Source: Pontederia crassipes
Lineage: Eukaryota; Streptophyta; Magnoliopsida; Commelinales; Pontederiaceae
Direction of reading: 5' to 3'
DNA length: 64,000 nt
Assembly: GCA_030549335.1 (NCBI GenBank)
Contig: CM060189.1
Location: 54,740,953-54,804,952, forward strand
The position numbers were made by a program, and so were the translations under genes. Of this stretch, positions 46,150-60,228 are shown one piece after another. Within the stretch, counting starts at the first letter, position 1, and every line of letters starts with the position of its first letter. The notes under the pieces were generated by a model. That model was not told where the DNA came from, made no database searches, and saw only the letters and a list, made by a program, of their open reading frames with translations.

Positions 46150-49100
46150 TTCATTGATCAAAGAACATAAAATAGAAAATAATTAAGGAAGAGTTAAGAT
46201 AATGAAGGAGAAAATAATAAATAGAGATATTGTGATCATTCCTACCAATGCAAAACTTTCTCAAATTAACACGGGGCTTCCTTTATAACAAGAGCATGAA
46301 ACAATATGGAGGAAAAAAACACACCGCCATGCACAAGAGATCAACAACACATTTCTCCATACCCTATATCTTAGGTGGATACATCAAAGACAACATAGAA
46401 ATACGACGACAAAAGATTCACAAGCGGAATGCAAAAGTAAAGAACAGATAAATATCACTCGTATCCATGCATTTACCGATCACTAGAAAATAACACAAAA
46501 CAACGAGAAATCTTTATGCATAGCGCTAATGGATCAAGGAAAAGAAAAACAAGGACTCGGATGATTTACCCATATAGGAGCATCCTATCTATATTCATGC
46601 TCTCTGTTTACAAGTTAAAATCATGAAGGAGAAAATAATCAACAGAGCTTTTTTTAGAAGATCAACACATCTATTGTGATCCATCCTATTGATGCAAAAC
46701 TTTCAAATTAGTTGAAAACATTGTAACACATGGCTTCTTTCAGAACAAGAGCATGAAACAAGATGGAGGGTCAAAGAAAGCACCCGACATGCACATCTAT
46801 CAACATCACATTTCTCCATGTCACCCTATCTTAGGAGGAAGATATCATAGACAAGATAGAAAAACGAAAACGAGAAGTTCACAAGTGGAATGCAAAACTA
46901 ACAGACCAGATAGATATCACTCAGTATTCATGCAATTACCTCCTGGCTCTTGTGTTGATTATCAATAGAAAATAACACAAAAGGAGAAGTTTTTATGCTT
47001 GGAGCTAATGGATTAGGGAAAGAGCTAATGGATCAAGGAAAGAACAAACAAAACCAACGTCATTAACCAGCAAGGACAAAGATGTTTTACTCGTGCAGAG
47101 ACATCCTATCTATATTTGTGCTCTCTATCTACAAGGAAAAGATTAGATAATTAAAGAGAAAATAAAGCTATTGTGATCCTCCCTATCGATGCAGAACTTT
47201 CAAATTAGTTGAAAATATTGGAACACAAGGATTCTTTCTAAACAAGAGAATGAAACAAGATGGAGGGGAATAAAAAGCACATCGCCATGCTCACAAGATC
47301 AACAAACACATTTCTCCATGTCACCCTTGGGTGGAAGATATTGAAGACGAGATAGAAAAATGAAGACGAAAAGTTCACAAGCGGAATGCAAAACTAAACG
47401 ACAGATAAATATAACTCATATTCATGCATTTACCTCTTCGTTCTTTCCTTCATGATCATTAGGAAATAACACAAAAGGAGATATCTTTATGATTAGCTCT
47501 AATGGATTAGGGAAAGAAAAAAGAAAACCCACATCATTAAGCATCAAGGACTAATATGATTTACCCATACAGAGGCACCCTATCTATATCTATGCTCTAT
47601 AGATCATGAACGAGAAAATAATCAGCAGAGATTGTGATCTAAAGACGCAAAACTTTCAAATCAATTGAAAACATTGGAACATAAGGCTTCTCTCGTAACA
47701 AAGGCATGAAACATGATAAAGGGGAATAAAAGTACACCATGCACAATATAGATCGACAACACATTTCTCCATGTCACCATAGAAGATATCGAAGACAAAA
47801 TAGAAAAACAACAAATAAATATCACTCGAAGTTCACAAGCGGAATGCAAAACTAAAGAAAAGATAAATATCACACAAATTCATGCATTTACCTCCTCGTT
47901 CTTGCCTTCATGAGCACTAGAGAATAACACAAAAGAACGTGAAATCTTTATGCTTAGTAGATCAGGGAAACAAAAAACAGAACCAGCAAGGACTAAGATG
48001 GTTTATCCATCCAGAAGCATCCAATCTATATTTATGCTCTTTATTTACAAGTAAAAATTAAGATCACGAAGGAGAAAATAATCAGCAAAGACATTGTGAA
48101 TACTTCCTATTGATGCAAAACTTTAACATCAATTGAGAACACATGACTTCTTTTATAAACTAGAGCAATATGCAGGGGAACAAAAGCACACTGCCGTGCA
48201 CAAGAGATCAGCAACACATTTCTCCATGTCACCGTAGAAGATATCAAAGACAAGACAAAAAATCGAAGATGAAAAGTCCACAAGCGGAACGCAAAACTAA
48301 AGGACAGATAAATATCCTTTGTATTCATACATTTATCTACTTCTTGCCTTCATGGTCACTAGAAAATAACACAAAAGAAAAGAAATATTTATGTATAGCT
48401 CTAAAGGATCAGGGAAAGAAAAAATAAAACCAACATCATTAAGCAGCAAAGACTAGGATGATTTACCCATCCTATCTATATTTATGCTCTGTATTTACAA
48501 GGAAAAGTTAAAATCAAGAAGGAGAAAATAATTGTGAATCATCCTATAGATGCAAAACTTTCAAATTAATTGAACACATTGTAACACATGGCTTCTTTCA
48601 TAACAAGAGCATGAAACAAGATGGAGGGGGAAAAAACACACCACCATCACACGAGATCAACAACAAATTTCTCCATGTCACAATATCTTGGTGAAGGACA
48701 ATAAAGAAAGAAGACAAAAAGTTCACAAGTGGAATGTAAACTAAAGGACAGATAAATATCACTCGCATTCATGCACTTACCTCCTAGCTCTTGACTTTAT
48801 GATCACTAAAAAATAACACAAAAGGAGAAATCTTTACGCTTAGGGCTAACGGATTAGGGAAAAAAAATAAAATCAGTGTCATTAACCATCAAGGAATAAG
48901 ATGGTTTTCCCATCTAGACGCATCCTATCAACATTTATGCTCTCAATTTACAAGGAAAAGGTAAGATCATGAAGGAGGAAATAATCAGCAGAGATATTGA
49001 GATATTTATTATCGATGCAAAACTTTCAAATCAATTGAAAACATTAGAGCACAGGGCTTCTTTCATAACAAGGGCATGAAAAAAAAGAACATCAAACAAG

Positions 49101-50645
49101 ATGGAGCGGAAAAAAGCACACTGCCATGCACAAGAGATCAAAAGCACATTTCTTCTTGTCACCATATCTTAGGTGGAAGACATCAAAGACAAGATAGAAA
49201 AACAAAGACAAAAAGTTCACAAGAGAAATGCAAAAGTAAAGGACATTTAAATATCACTCGTATTCATGAACTTACTTCCTCGCTATTGACTTTATGATCA
49301 CTAGAAAATAACACAAAAGGAGAAATAGAGCTAAAAGATCATGGAAAAAAACAAAACCAGTGTCATTAACCAGCAAGGAATAAGATGGTTTACCCATCCA
49401 GAGGCATCCTATCAACATTTATGCTCGTTATTTACAAGAAAAGGTTAAGATCATGAAGGAGGAAATAAACAGCAGAGATATTGTGATATTTCAAATCAGT
49501 TGAAAACATTAGAACACAAGGCTTTTTTCATAACAAGGGCATGAAAGAAAAACAAGAACATCAAACAAGATGGAGTGGAAAAAACACACTGCCATGCACA
49601 TGAGATCAAAAGACATTTCTCCTTGTCACCATATCTTAGGTGGAAGACATTGAAGACAAGATAGAAAAACAAAGACAAAAAGTTCACAAGCGGAATGCAA
49701 AACTGAAGGACATTTAACTATCACTCGTATTCATGCACTTACCTCCTCTCTCTTGACTTTATGATCACTAGAAAATAACACAAAAGGAGGAATCTTTATG
49801 CTTATAGAGCTAACGGATCAGGGAAAAAAATAAAACCAGTGTCATTAACTAGCAAGTAATCAGATGGTTTACCCATCCAGAGGCATCCTATCAACATTTA
49901 TGCTCTTTATTTACAAGGAAAAGTTAAGATCATGAAGGAGGAAATAAACAGCAGAGATATTGTGATATTTCAAATCAGTTGAAAACATTAGAACACAAGA
50001 TTTTTCTCATAACAAGGGCATGAAAGAAAAACAAGAACATCAAACAAGATGGAGGGGAAAAAAGCACACTGCCATGCACATGAGATCAAAAGATGTTTCT
50101 CCTTGTCACCATATCTTAGGTGGAAGACATTGAAGACAAGATAGAAAAACAAAGACAAAAACTTCACAAGCAGAATGCAAAATTGGACATTTAAATATCA
50201 CTCGTATTCATGCACTTACCTCCTCGCTCTTGACTTTATGATGACTAGAAAATAACACAAAAGGAGTAATCTTTATGCTTAGAGCTAACGGATCAGGGAA
50301 AAAATAAAACCATTGTCATTAACCAGCAAGTAATCAGATGGTTTACCCATCCGGAGGCATCCTATCAACATTTATGTTCTCTATCTACAAGGAAAAGTTA
50401 AAATCATGAAAGAGGAAATAAACAGCAGATATATTGTGATATTTATTATCATGCAAAACTTTCAAATCCGTTGAAAACATTAGAACACAGGGCTTCTTTC
50501 ATAACAAGGGTCTGAAGAAAATAACAAGAACAAGAAACAAGATGGAGGGGAAAACAGCACACCGCCATGCACAAGAGATCAAAAGCACATTTCTCCTTGT
50601 CACCATATCTTAGAAAACTAAATGCATAACTAAAAAATAAGAACA
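46150..50645. repeat. Tandem array of about 460-bp units, copy B
   Basis: Ten anchors match those of copy A, at about 46348, 46808, 47313, 47761, 48216, 48667, 49145, 49613, 50096 and 50587. Unit number and order are unchanged since the duplication. Differences are small indels, such as 27 bp kept here near 49040 but lost near 13135, and about 20 bp missing in one unit near 47600. Confidence 0.88.
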
Positions 50646-50655
50646 ACATAAACTA

Positions 50656-53240
50656 TCAGGGCCCATTCAACAAAAATAGTAATGCCAGAATCTACCAAGC
50701 TTTCTTCTGTGAGGACAAATTTTCAAACACCCCAATAACCAAACCACACTCTAGCATCAGAAGACAAATTTTCGAACACCCCAATAACCAAACCATGCTC
50801 TTCCATCACAAGGCACAACAGAAGAATCATATGCAATTGCAGTTGAACTATGATTATTAGAAGTGATAAGATGATAGACGCCCAATCAGCAAAATAAAAT
50901 AAAAAAAGAAAACAAGTGAAATTCAACAAATGACCCTACAAGGGAAGTAGCGTGACCATGAATTTGTTAAACATGGAATTAAGTAACAATCATTTGGAAG
51001 AAAAAAGTCAAAGCCTTTTTTGTCCTCTTTTCCTTTCTCATCTTTCAAGGGTTAAAGCTGGGTGTTAGGACCTTAATAATACAATGAACACTTCTCAAAA
51101 ATTTTTCAAGGGTCAAAGCTGGATGTTAGGTCCTTAATAATACAATGAACACTTCTCAAATAATAATAATAATAATACAATGAGCAACCACAATAGTCGT
51201 AAGTATAACAAGAACACAATACACTAAATATATTAAACACAAAAACAAATACTGACATCTGGAAAGTAACAAGTTGACATGAGTCATGACTGGTAAAGTT
51301 TCATACCAACATAAAAAAGAAAATTCCTGCAGCAGGAAATATACTTGCTGCACATTTACAAAGTCAGTGCATGGCAAATGAAACCTTAAAAGGTCGACCT
51401 ACAAATGAGCATTTAGTTCCCTGGTCAGCACAAGAAATCATCGATAAGAAATATTTTGTATTATGCATTTGCAATAAGCGATTTTTTTTCTTTTTTGAAT
51501 GAGAGTAAGCAAGTAATTAATCAAGTCTCGATTATATAGATAGAATTAAAAGTACAGATAAATCTCACAGAAAAAGCAGAGAGAAATTTTCCTTATAAAA
51601 TTTCAGAGAAACTTACATATGTGCATGTCTTCGGTCATGCCTATCTCAAAAAGAATTTTACGCAATAACCTAGATAGACAACGTAAAAGAAATATTCCAA
51701 CACCCACCTGCCAAAGGGAAACAACTATAGTACCACATTGACTGCCAGTAAAGATGAATGGAGGAAATGGATTAGCAAATATTAGAAGGTGAAAACTTGC
51801 AACAGAAGAGAAAGCAAAAATTGCAAGAGAACTCCTTCTCCTGTAGGAAGTATATTGATACCCTGCAACATAAGAATTCAAATGCAAAAGAAAAAAACAT
51901 GCATAGGACATAGCTATTAATGGCAATATTTTACCTTCTCTTTTGGCTTTTGCTTTTTCTTTCAGTATGAGAAATGGCTAAAGCAAGTGTTTGGAAAAAG
52001 CTACACTGATGTACTATCATTTAATATCATTCGTCTCTCAGCATTACATCTGCCTTATGATTTTCTCTTAGCATCAGCATATGACTATAGTTTAGCAAAA
52101 CACATTACAAACTAATATTGGGAGTAGTAAAGTTAACTAGCCAAACATAAAAAGGAAGTTGTCTACATCAAATGTTTGAATATAGGAGAAGAATGTTGAA
52201 TGGTATATCACCCTCTCTATGTCAATATCACCTAAGATGGACAATTTCTATTACATAATTTTGCATGTGTCCTGAATCGTGGGTCAAGGATTGTAATCTC
52301 AGTTGTCAACTAGCAGAAGCACAAAAAATGAATAAGACAGGTTGGAAAAGACAATCACACTGTGGTGATTTAGCATAGGAAAGCATATACAAATCCATGT
52401 TAATAGAATCATTAATAATGAACATACAGCATTTAACAATGCATTTGAGTTGCCTGATTTATATCTATATTCTGTCAACTGACATAATGTAAAAATTGGC
52501 AAGTAACAACCCTTTTTTTTTTTTGAGTAACAACTATGCAACAAACAGACAAGTTGTGAGAGGAATACACCTCAGAGTTCAGGAATCACTCTGAGATGAA
52601 GATCTAGCCATAAATATGATTGCAAGCTACAAATACATGAGTCTTGATAAATAATTAAAGCGTCCACAAGCTCACCTTAGCCATAAGTGTGAGCCATCAT
52701 CATCATAACCATCTCAAGGCGAGAAAAATGACCCGATTTCACAGAAACTCTGCAAGAAAAAGCCTTATGAAGTAAGCTACATATCAAGGACTTGAAACAG
52801 TTCGTAGTAGGAGGAAGAGGGTTTGGAGTGGGAGCAGTTCTTTACTTGTGAAAGCAGAGATGGATTGTTTGCAGGAGGAAAAGGGCGTCGCCGTGGGCGA
52901 CGGAAATGTGGACCTTGAGGGCGTGGGCGTACTTGGACAGGTTGCGGAGGCGGGAGAGGCCGCAGAAGCAGGGACGATCACAGGTGAAGGTGCGATGCCG
53001 GGGCGAACGCCAGGCGATTCGTCGACCGCCACGCCTGGAGGCAGCAGGCGGAACTTGGAAGGATGCGGGAGTACTGCCGACGTGCAGACGAGTCCTGATC
53101 GCGGATCGGAGGGGAATGGAGGAGAGCAGCTCAGAAGGTGTTTGCGAAGTTGTACCTGTGACGTCGCCGGCGGCGGCAGAGAGGGAAGAAGTAATGAGAC
53201 ACGGGGAGGACGGTGAGGATGAGGGCGAAGAGGTTGGCAT
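50656..53240 (-). pseudogene. NEMP/DUF2215-like pseudogene B1
   Basis: This is the orthologue of A1 and slightly less damaged. Exon 1 (52846-53240) is open from its ATG to a GTAAAG donor, including SKYAHALKVHIS, because the TAG of A1 is TGG here. The VGVGIFLLRCLSRLL exon (51617-51707) keeps a perfect GTAAGT donor, which A1 has lost. The exon seen at 55966-56123 in B2 is missing, the membrane exon near 52676-52749 has the same early TGA, the one-base shift after LPTG is shared, and the duplicated WFGYWGV exon (about 50656-50815) has the same stop. The gene was therefore broken before the large duplication. Confidence 0.68.
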
Positions 53241-53559
53241 GGATTTGAAACGTTTCTTGAGGCAGTTGGAACAACAATTTGAACTACAGAGATAGAAGCA
53301 TACCCAATTGCAGTTGAACTATGATTATTAGAAGTAATAAGCTGATAGACACCCATTCAGCAAAATAAAATAAAAAAGAAAACAACTGAAATTCAACAAA
53401 TGATCCTAGAAGGAAAGTAGCATGACCATGAATTTGTCAAACATAGAATTGAGTAACAATCATTTGAAAGAAAAAGGTCAAACCTTTTTTTTCTCTTTTC
53501 CATTCTCTATCTTTCAAGGGTTAAAGCTGGACGTTAGGACCTTAATAATACAATGAGCA
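53241..53559. repeat. Junction between tandem NEMP-like copies B1 and B2
   Basis: The 5' flank of B1 is cut after GAACTACAGAGATAGAAGCAT and joins directly to a sequence (CCAATTGCAGTTGAACTATG) that in B1 itself lies just downstream of its last exon (50833). The same junction is at about 17390 in copy A. This marks the unequal exchange that made the tandem pair, before the large duplication. Confidence 0.6.
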
Positions 53560-56200
53560 GTTCTCAAAAAAAAATAAATAAATACAATGAGCAACCACAA
53601 TAGTCGTAAGTATAGCAACGACACAATACACTAAATGTATTAAGCACAAAAACAAATACTGACATCTGGAAAGTAACGAGTTGACATGAGTAGTGACTGA
53701 TAAAATTTCAAATCAACATAAAAAAAGGAAAAAGAAAATTCCTGCAGCAGGGCATATACTTGCTGCACATTTACAAAGCCAGTGCATGGCAAAAGAAACC
53801 TTTAGAAGGTAGACCTGCAAATGAGCATTTAGTTCCCTGGTCAGCACAAGAAATCATCGCTAAAAGATATTTTGTATTCTGCATTTGCAATAAGCGATTT
53901 TTTTTCTTTTCTGAATGAGAGTAAGCAAGTAATTAATAAAGTCTCAATCATATAGATCCAAAAAAAAGTACAGATAAACTTCACAGAAAAAGTAGCGAGA
54001 ATTTTTCCTTATAAAATTTCAGAGAAACTAACATACATGATTGTGCATGTCTTCAGTTATGCCTATCTCAACAAGAATTATACACAATAACCTAGATAAT
54101 GTGAAAGAAATATTCCTACACCCACCTGCCAAAGGGAAACAACTATAGTACCACATTGAATGCCAGTAAAGATGAATGGAAGAAATGTATTAATAAATAT
54201 TAGAAGGTGAAAACTCGCAAAAGAAGAGAAAGCAAAAATTGCAAGAGAACTTTTGAGTATAACAGTTAATGACAATATTTTACCTTCTCTTTTGGCTTTT
54301 GCTTTTTCTTTCAGTCTGAGAAATGGTTCAAGCAAGTGTTTAAAAAAAGAAGATTTACACTAATGTATTAACATTTGTCTCTAAGCATTATCTTATGAAT
54401 TGCTTTTAGCATCACCATATGACTATAGTTTAGCAAAACACATCACAAACTAATAACCGGAGTAGTAAAGTTAACTAACCAAACATAAAAGGAAGTTGAC
54501 TACATTAAATGTTTGAATATAGAAGAAGAATGCTGAATGGTATATCACCCTCTCTATGTCAATATCAACTAAGATGGACAATTTGTATTACATAATTTTG
54601 CATGTGTCCTAAATCGTGGGTCAAGGATTGTAATCTCAGTTGTCAACTGGAAGAAGCATAAAAATGAATAAGAGAGGTTGGAAACCACATTGTGGTGATT
54701 TAGCATAAGCAATCATCATATACAAATCCATGTTAATAGAATCATCAATAATGAATAATGCATTTGGGTTGCCTGATTTATATCTATATTCAGCCAACTG
54801 ATTTAACAGAAGAATTGGCAAGTAACAACATTTTTTTTAGAAGGAAGTAATAATAACTATGCAACAAACAGACAAGTTCTCAGAGGAATACAAGTCAAAG
54901 TTTAGGAATCACTCCGCTATGAAGATCTAGCTATAAATATGATTGCATGCTACAAAATACATGCGACATGAGAAATAATTAAAGCGTCCACAACCTCACC
55001 TGAAATAGGACCATGAGTATGACAAGGATGATGCCTAAGAGACGTCTCCACCATAGTATAATACCACTGGCTCAAGCAAGTGTTTTGAAAAAATTTACAC
55101 TGAGGTATTATCATTTAATATCATTCGTCTCTAAGCATTACATCTGCCTTATGAATTGCTTTTAGCATCACCATATGACCATAGTTTAGCAAAACACATT
55201 ACATACTAATAACCGGAGTAGTAAAGTTAACTAGCCAAACATAAAAGGGAAGTTGTCTACATCAAATGTTTGAATATAGGAGAAGAATGCTGAATGGTAT
55301 ATCACCCTTTCTATGTCAATATCAACTAAGATGGACAATTTCTATTACATAATTCTGCATGTGTCCTGAATCGTGGGTCAAGTATTGTAATCTCAGTTGT
55401 CAACTGGCAGAAGCACAAAAAATGAATAAGAAGGGTTGCAAATCCATGTTAATAGAATCATTAATAACGAACATCCAGCATTTAACAATGCATTTGAGTT
55501 GCCTGATTTATTCCTATATTCTGCCAACTGACATAATGGAAGAATTGGCAAGTAAAAACTTTATTTTTTAGTATTTTTGTTTATCTTTTTTTCTTAGAAG
55601 GAAGTAACAACAACTATGCAACAAACAAACAAGTTGTCAGAGGAATACAACTCAAAGTTTAAGAATCATTCCGATATGAAGATCTAGCCATAAATATGAT
55701 TGCAGGCTACAAATTCATGAGGCTTGATAAATAATTAAAGCGTCCACAAACTCACCGTAGTATAATACCATTGAAAGTGTGAGCCATCATCATCATAACC
55801 ACTCCCAAGGCGAGAAAAATGACCTGACTTAACAGAAACTCTGCAAGAAAAGGCCTTGTGAAGTAAGATCAATGACTTCTTCTCAAAAAAAAAAAGATCA
55901 ATGACTTGAAACAATTCGTAGTACTGAAGAATACTTAACAGAAGTAGAGCAGATTAGCTATTCATCTTCTTGGGTCGACACCGCCACGATCAGCGAAGAG
56001 TCGGGTGGCATCCGCACGTAAAGAATCCCGTCTTCATAAGGCGAGATGCTGCTTGACCATGAGTTTTTGGAGAGCTTCTCCCACTGCGCGGCAGGGGACA
56101 TCCCCAACCTAATCGACGCATTCCTGACAAAATCAAGAAGATTTCATCAAATTCGTGCAATGGATTTAAAAAGACGGTGGAAGAATAAGCAATTACATCT
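53560..56200 (-). pseudogene. NEMP/DUF2215-like pseudogene B2, 3' part
   Basis: This is the part of B2 downstream of the copia insertion. Exon 2 (55966-56123) reads NASIRLGMCPAAQWEKL as in A2, and its donor is also AT instead of GT. Exon 3 (55756-55840) and the VVLYYGG exon (55000-55068, with one base lost relative to A2) follow. The VGVGIFL exon (ending near 54126) has a deletion and a stop after HYLGYC. The LPTG start is missing. The 5' exon lies beyond the transposon at 63458-63853. Confidence 0.66.
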
Positions 56201-56545
56201 TCTTGGAATTTATAACATATATAAATTCTAGAGACTGTGGAATACCTTTCGAGGCGGAAGCAGTTCGTCGGAGTTTTAAGACGAACGCACTTGCACCTCG
56301 GAATCAGGAACCGAACCTCTGGGGAACGAAACTCTTTGCCACAGCACAAGTACTCTGGAAAGTGTATTTGGGACTTACGCTATGGGTCCCTTTTATAGGG
56401 TGGGAAGACTTGAACGACAAGTTAGGCAGAACGCATCACGCGCGTCCATCACGCGTATGATGATATGTCTGCGCAGGCATGCGCCTCGCCCTAATGGGCC
56501 GTGCGTATGTGCGGCCCATGTGTCCAAAAGGGCACTATTCCAACA
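56201..56545 (-). repeat. 3' LTR of the copia element
   Basis: 345 bp, on the plus strand from TCTTGGAATT (first G mutated) to CACTATTCCAACA. Compared with the other LTR it has about 31 substitutions by eye and lacks an 11-bp and a 14-bp segment. Confidence 0.93.
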
Positions 56546-56557
56546 ATCTCTCACTTG
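56546..56557 (-). promoter_or_regulatory. Polypurine tract
   Basis: CAAGTGAGAGAT lies directly upstream of the 3' LTR on the minus strand. Copia elements usually have AAGTGGGAGAT here; it primes plus-strand DNA synthesis. Confidence 0.8.
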
Positions 56558-57682
56558 CCTGCATTGAGTGTATTTTCGTTTATCCAGAATTTATAAATGT
56601 GTCGTGCGACCCACGAGTACAAGCACGCTTCTTTATAGGAGCTAGAAAGATACCTGTTTAGGTTCAATCGCTCAATTATTTTTAGAGCGTATGTCATGCC
56701 CGTTAGGAATTTATGATAGCTCACATATGAGCCCACAAATGCTCAAATAATATAACTCGTTATGCCCTAGATCTGTCTTGCAGCATAGCTAAGACAACAC
56801 ATGTCTTGCTCCGCGGTAACTATCTTTCACATACACTATTTTCAAAAAAATAGTTGGCCAATTGTATGCGAAAGCTTTATGCAGCTCATAACAGTTCTTT
56901 CTCTCGCCCTCATATCTTTTAGTAGTGAACTAGCTGCTTTCCTAGACATGGCTCGTCATGCTACTTTACTTTTCACCTTTGAGTACCATGCTAAAGTAGC
57001 AAGCACTAATTCCTTTCCTTAAGACATAGTCAAGAGTTTAAGGGCACGTGCAGATGAAACATTTGTCAGAGACTCACACCATGAACCATTGAACTAATCA
57101 ATTCATCATGTCTCTCTAGGTCGATTTTGCATACTTGGTACTAAACACAAGTACTGCGGTGGAGACTCCCATTGAAGGAGCGTATGTCTAACTCTGTTTA
57201 ATTACACACCGCACAGACTTAAGTCCAGTCGCTAACTTTTAGCGCCTGACCCGAGTTTTTAAATTGCTCGCTAATCAATAACGCCAAATTTGAATCTCGC
57301 ATCTGGCCCCTCTCTCTCTTTAAATCAGGCGACAATGAGTTACTAAAACCCATGTTAAATCACACTATGACTCACATAGTTCATTCCGCTCGCTATATTC
57401 GTGAGCGCCAGAAACATTTGTTTGTATGAGTGAACAAATCTAGACCTGATCGACATACTTTTCACATGCATAACAAACTTCACAATAATGAATTTATCAA
57501 GAAAAATAATCTTTTATTCATTGAAAAATTTGAGTACATCATTACATTTATAATCTACGCAGCCCTAAGGCATTTACATGTTTTAAGAATGCCTCTCTTG
57601 GCAATGGCTTAGTGAACGGATCAGCAACCATTTTGTGCGTTGATATGTACTCAACTGAAATCTCCTTTTTGACTTCTTGATT

Positions 57683-58588
57683 TCATACAAATTTGTACTT
57701 TGTGTCGATATGCTTTCCTTTGCAATGGTATTTCTCGTCCTTCACATAAGCTATTGCTGCTTGATTGTTACAGTGGAGAATCATTTTCTTCATTACATTC
57801 TCAGAAATCCTTAGGTTTTGAAGGAATCTCTTAAGCCATAAAGCCTCTTGTACTGCCACTGAACAAGTTATGAATTCAACCTCCATAGTTGACAGTGCCA
57901 CACAATCTTGTTTCTTACTACTCCAAGTAACAATATCATTGCTGAGCAAGAAAGTGTATCCGGAGGTGGATTTACATTTATCAACGTCATCAGTCCAATC
58001 GGCATCGGTGAATCCAACAAGTTGTAGACTTCCTCCATGATAGCATAGTGCAAGATCTATAGTACACTTGAGGTATCTCATGATTCTCTTCACCGCCTTC
58101 CAGTGTTGGCATCCTGAATTAGCCTGATATCGACTAACTAGATCCACGACAAAACATATGTCCGGTCGAGTACACATCATAGCGTACATCAGGCTGCCGA
58201 CCACACTCGCATAAGGAACATTGGACATTACCTTTTGTTCCTCTGGAGTTTTTTGGCACATGTTCAAGCTTAAAACCTCACCTTTCATAATAGGAGTGTC
58301 AATGAATTTACAGCCATCCATGCGGAATCGTTCTAAAACCTTTTTTATATATGATTCCTGCGACAAGGCAAGGAGTCGTTTGGAACGGTCACGTTGGATT
58401 TTCACACCCAATATGTATGCTGCTTCACTCATGTCCTTCATCTCAAACATGGAGGACAAGCATTGCTTAATGGTAATGACATAGTCTCTATTATTTCCAA
58501 CTATTAGAATGTCGTCGAAATATAACGTCAGGATAGCAAAATTATCCTTGGACTTATGAACATACACATAGTGATCTTCATCAATCAT
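57683..58588 (-). pseudogene. copia reverse transcriptase C-terminal half and RNase H
   Basis: The 301-residue frame holds the polymerase motif YFDD at residues 23-26 (V to F relative to the common YVDD). Then come VPYASVVGSLMYAMMCTRPD at 124-143, FTDADW at 193-198 (RNase H aspartate), STMEVEF at 233-239 and LHCNNQAAIAYV at 271-282, where the usual aspartate of CDNQ is N. KHIDTKYKF closes it. The substituted RNase H residue suggests loss of activity even within this frame. Confidence 0.92.
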
Positions 58589-58645
58589 ATTAAAATCGTA
58601 CGAAATGATTGACTGATAAAATTTTAGATACCACTGTCTAGATGA

Positions 58646-59413
58646 TTATTTAAGTCCATAAATGGACCAGCGTAGCTTGCAAACTTTACGCTCTTCTCCT
58701 TTTACAATGAAGCCTTGAGGTTGCTCCATGTAAATTTTATCATCTAGTTCTTCATTGAAAAATGCGGTTTTTACATCCATTTGATGTAATTCTAAGTCCA
58801 TATGTGTGACTATAGCTAATATTAGGCGAATTGAAGCAAACCTTACAACTGGTGCAAAAATTTCTTCATAGTCAACACCCGCAGATTGGGTGAAACCTTT
58901 CGCCACTAGACGGGCTTTATATCTCTCAATTGATTCATCCACGCCACGTTTAATTTTGAGAACCCATTTGTTCCCAATTGCCTTACGGCCTGGCGGGAGA
59001 TCAACCAAGTCCCAGACTTGATTTTTCTGCATGGACCATAATTCTTCCTCCATTGCCTTAATTCATTCTTCCTTAGCAGGGGACAAGAGAGCTTCTTTGA
59101 TAGATTTTGGCTCAAGTTCATCTTCCAGACTTACTATGTTGACCTCATGTGGTTCATGTTCATTTAGCCCATCGATTTCAAAACATCGGCGCGGAACATG
59201 TTTTCTAGTATTCCGTCGAAGAGAACCTTCAGGTTGATCATCAGTTGATAGTTGTGAATCTCTCCCACTCGGATCAAGCTGTGGGATAGAGGAGACTAAC
59301 TTCTCAACTGGTTGATCCGCTTGAGCCGTCAACTCAGGATCTTCCTCTACATCTATGAGAAATCCCTTGTCTATCTCGCCTTGCTTAGGAAATTTGTTCT
59401 CTATGAATGTCAC
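58646..59413 (-). pseudogene. copia reverse transcriptase, N-terminal half
   Basis: After a linker frame (59063-59413, ending EALLSPAKEE), the frame 58646-59053 has ELWSMQKNQVWDLVDLP, IGNKWVLKIKRG and LVAKGFTQSAGVDYEEIFAP. It then reads QMDVKTAFFNEELDDKIYM, with the first catalytic aspartate, and stops after IYGLK. The fingers and first palm motif are intact. A stop and shift separate this half from the YFDD half. Confidence 0.92.
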
Positions 59414-59509
59414 ATCTCTACTTTCGATTTTCGTTACCGTACCATCTTCTCTTTCTCCTATGAATACATAGCCTTTAGAGGTTTCACAATATCTTATAAA
59501 GATACATTT

Positions 59510-60210
59510 CTACTCTCTAGGACCCAACTTCCCATACTTATGAGAGTTATTTAGAACATAGGCTGCGCAACCCCAAGGGCGCAAATAACTAAGGTTAGGC
59601 TTTCGACCTGTCCAAAGTTCATAAGGTGTGATAAAAATGAATTTCGATGGTACACGGTTTAAAATGTAGGCTGCAGTCAATAATGCATCTCCCCAATGCG
59701 AAATTGAGAGATTAGCTTGCGCCATCATGGATCAGACCATATCAAATAAGGTATGATTTCATCTTTCCGCAACACCATTTTGTTGTGGAGTTCTCGGTAC
59801 TGTTAGTTGCCTAACTATACTTTTTTCATCACATAATTTTTGAATAATTCAGAGAGATATTCACGTCCATGGTCAGTTCGCAAGGCTTTAATCTTGCGAT
59901 CCACTTGATTCTCTGCCATGTTCATGAATCGTACAAAACAATCCAATGCTTCAGGTTTATGAGAAATCAAGTATACAACACCGTAACGTGAATAATCATC
60001 AATAAATGTGACGAAATAAGAGAAACCGTGTCTTGCGTGAACATTCATCGAATCACATATGTCCGAATGGATTAATTGTAATGGGTACTCGGCGCGTTTT
60101 CTCATCTCAAATGATGTTCTTGTTTTCTTACTAGCTAGACATTCCTCACATGTTGAAAGATCAACTTTTGTGAGAGACCCCAAGAGGCATTCTCTAGCAA
60201 GTCTATTCAT
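59510..60210 (-). pseudogene. int: copia integrase
   Basis: The first piece (59815-60210) has the end of the zinc-binding module (CEECLASKKT), LIHSDICDSM with the first catalytic D, FIDDYSRYGVVYLI with the second, and RTDHGREYLSELF with the catalytic E. After a break the second piece (59510-59728) has NRVPSKF, TPYELWTGRKPNLSYLRPWG and CAAYV, the usual C-terminal region. It inserts element cDNA into the host genome. The break removes continuity near the catalytic glutamate. Confidence 0.9.
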
Positions 60211-60228
60211 TCGATCTTGACCAATATG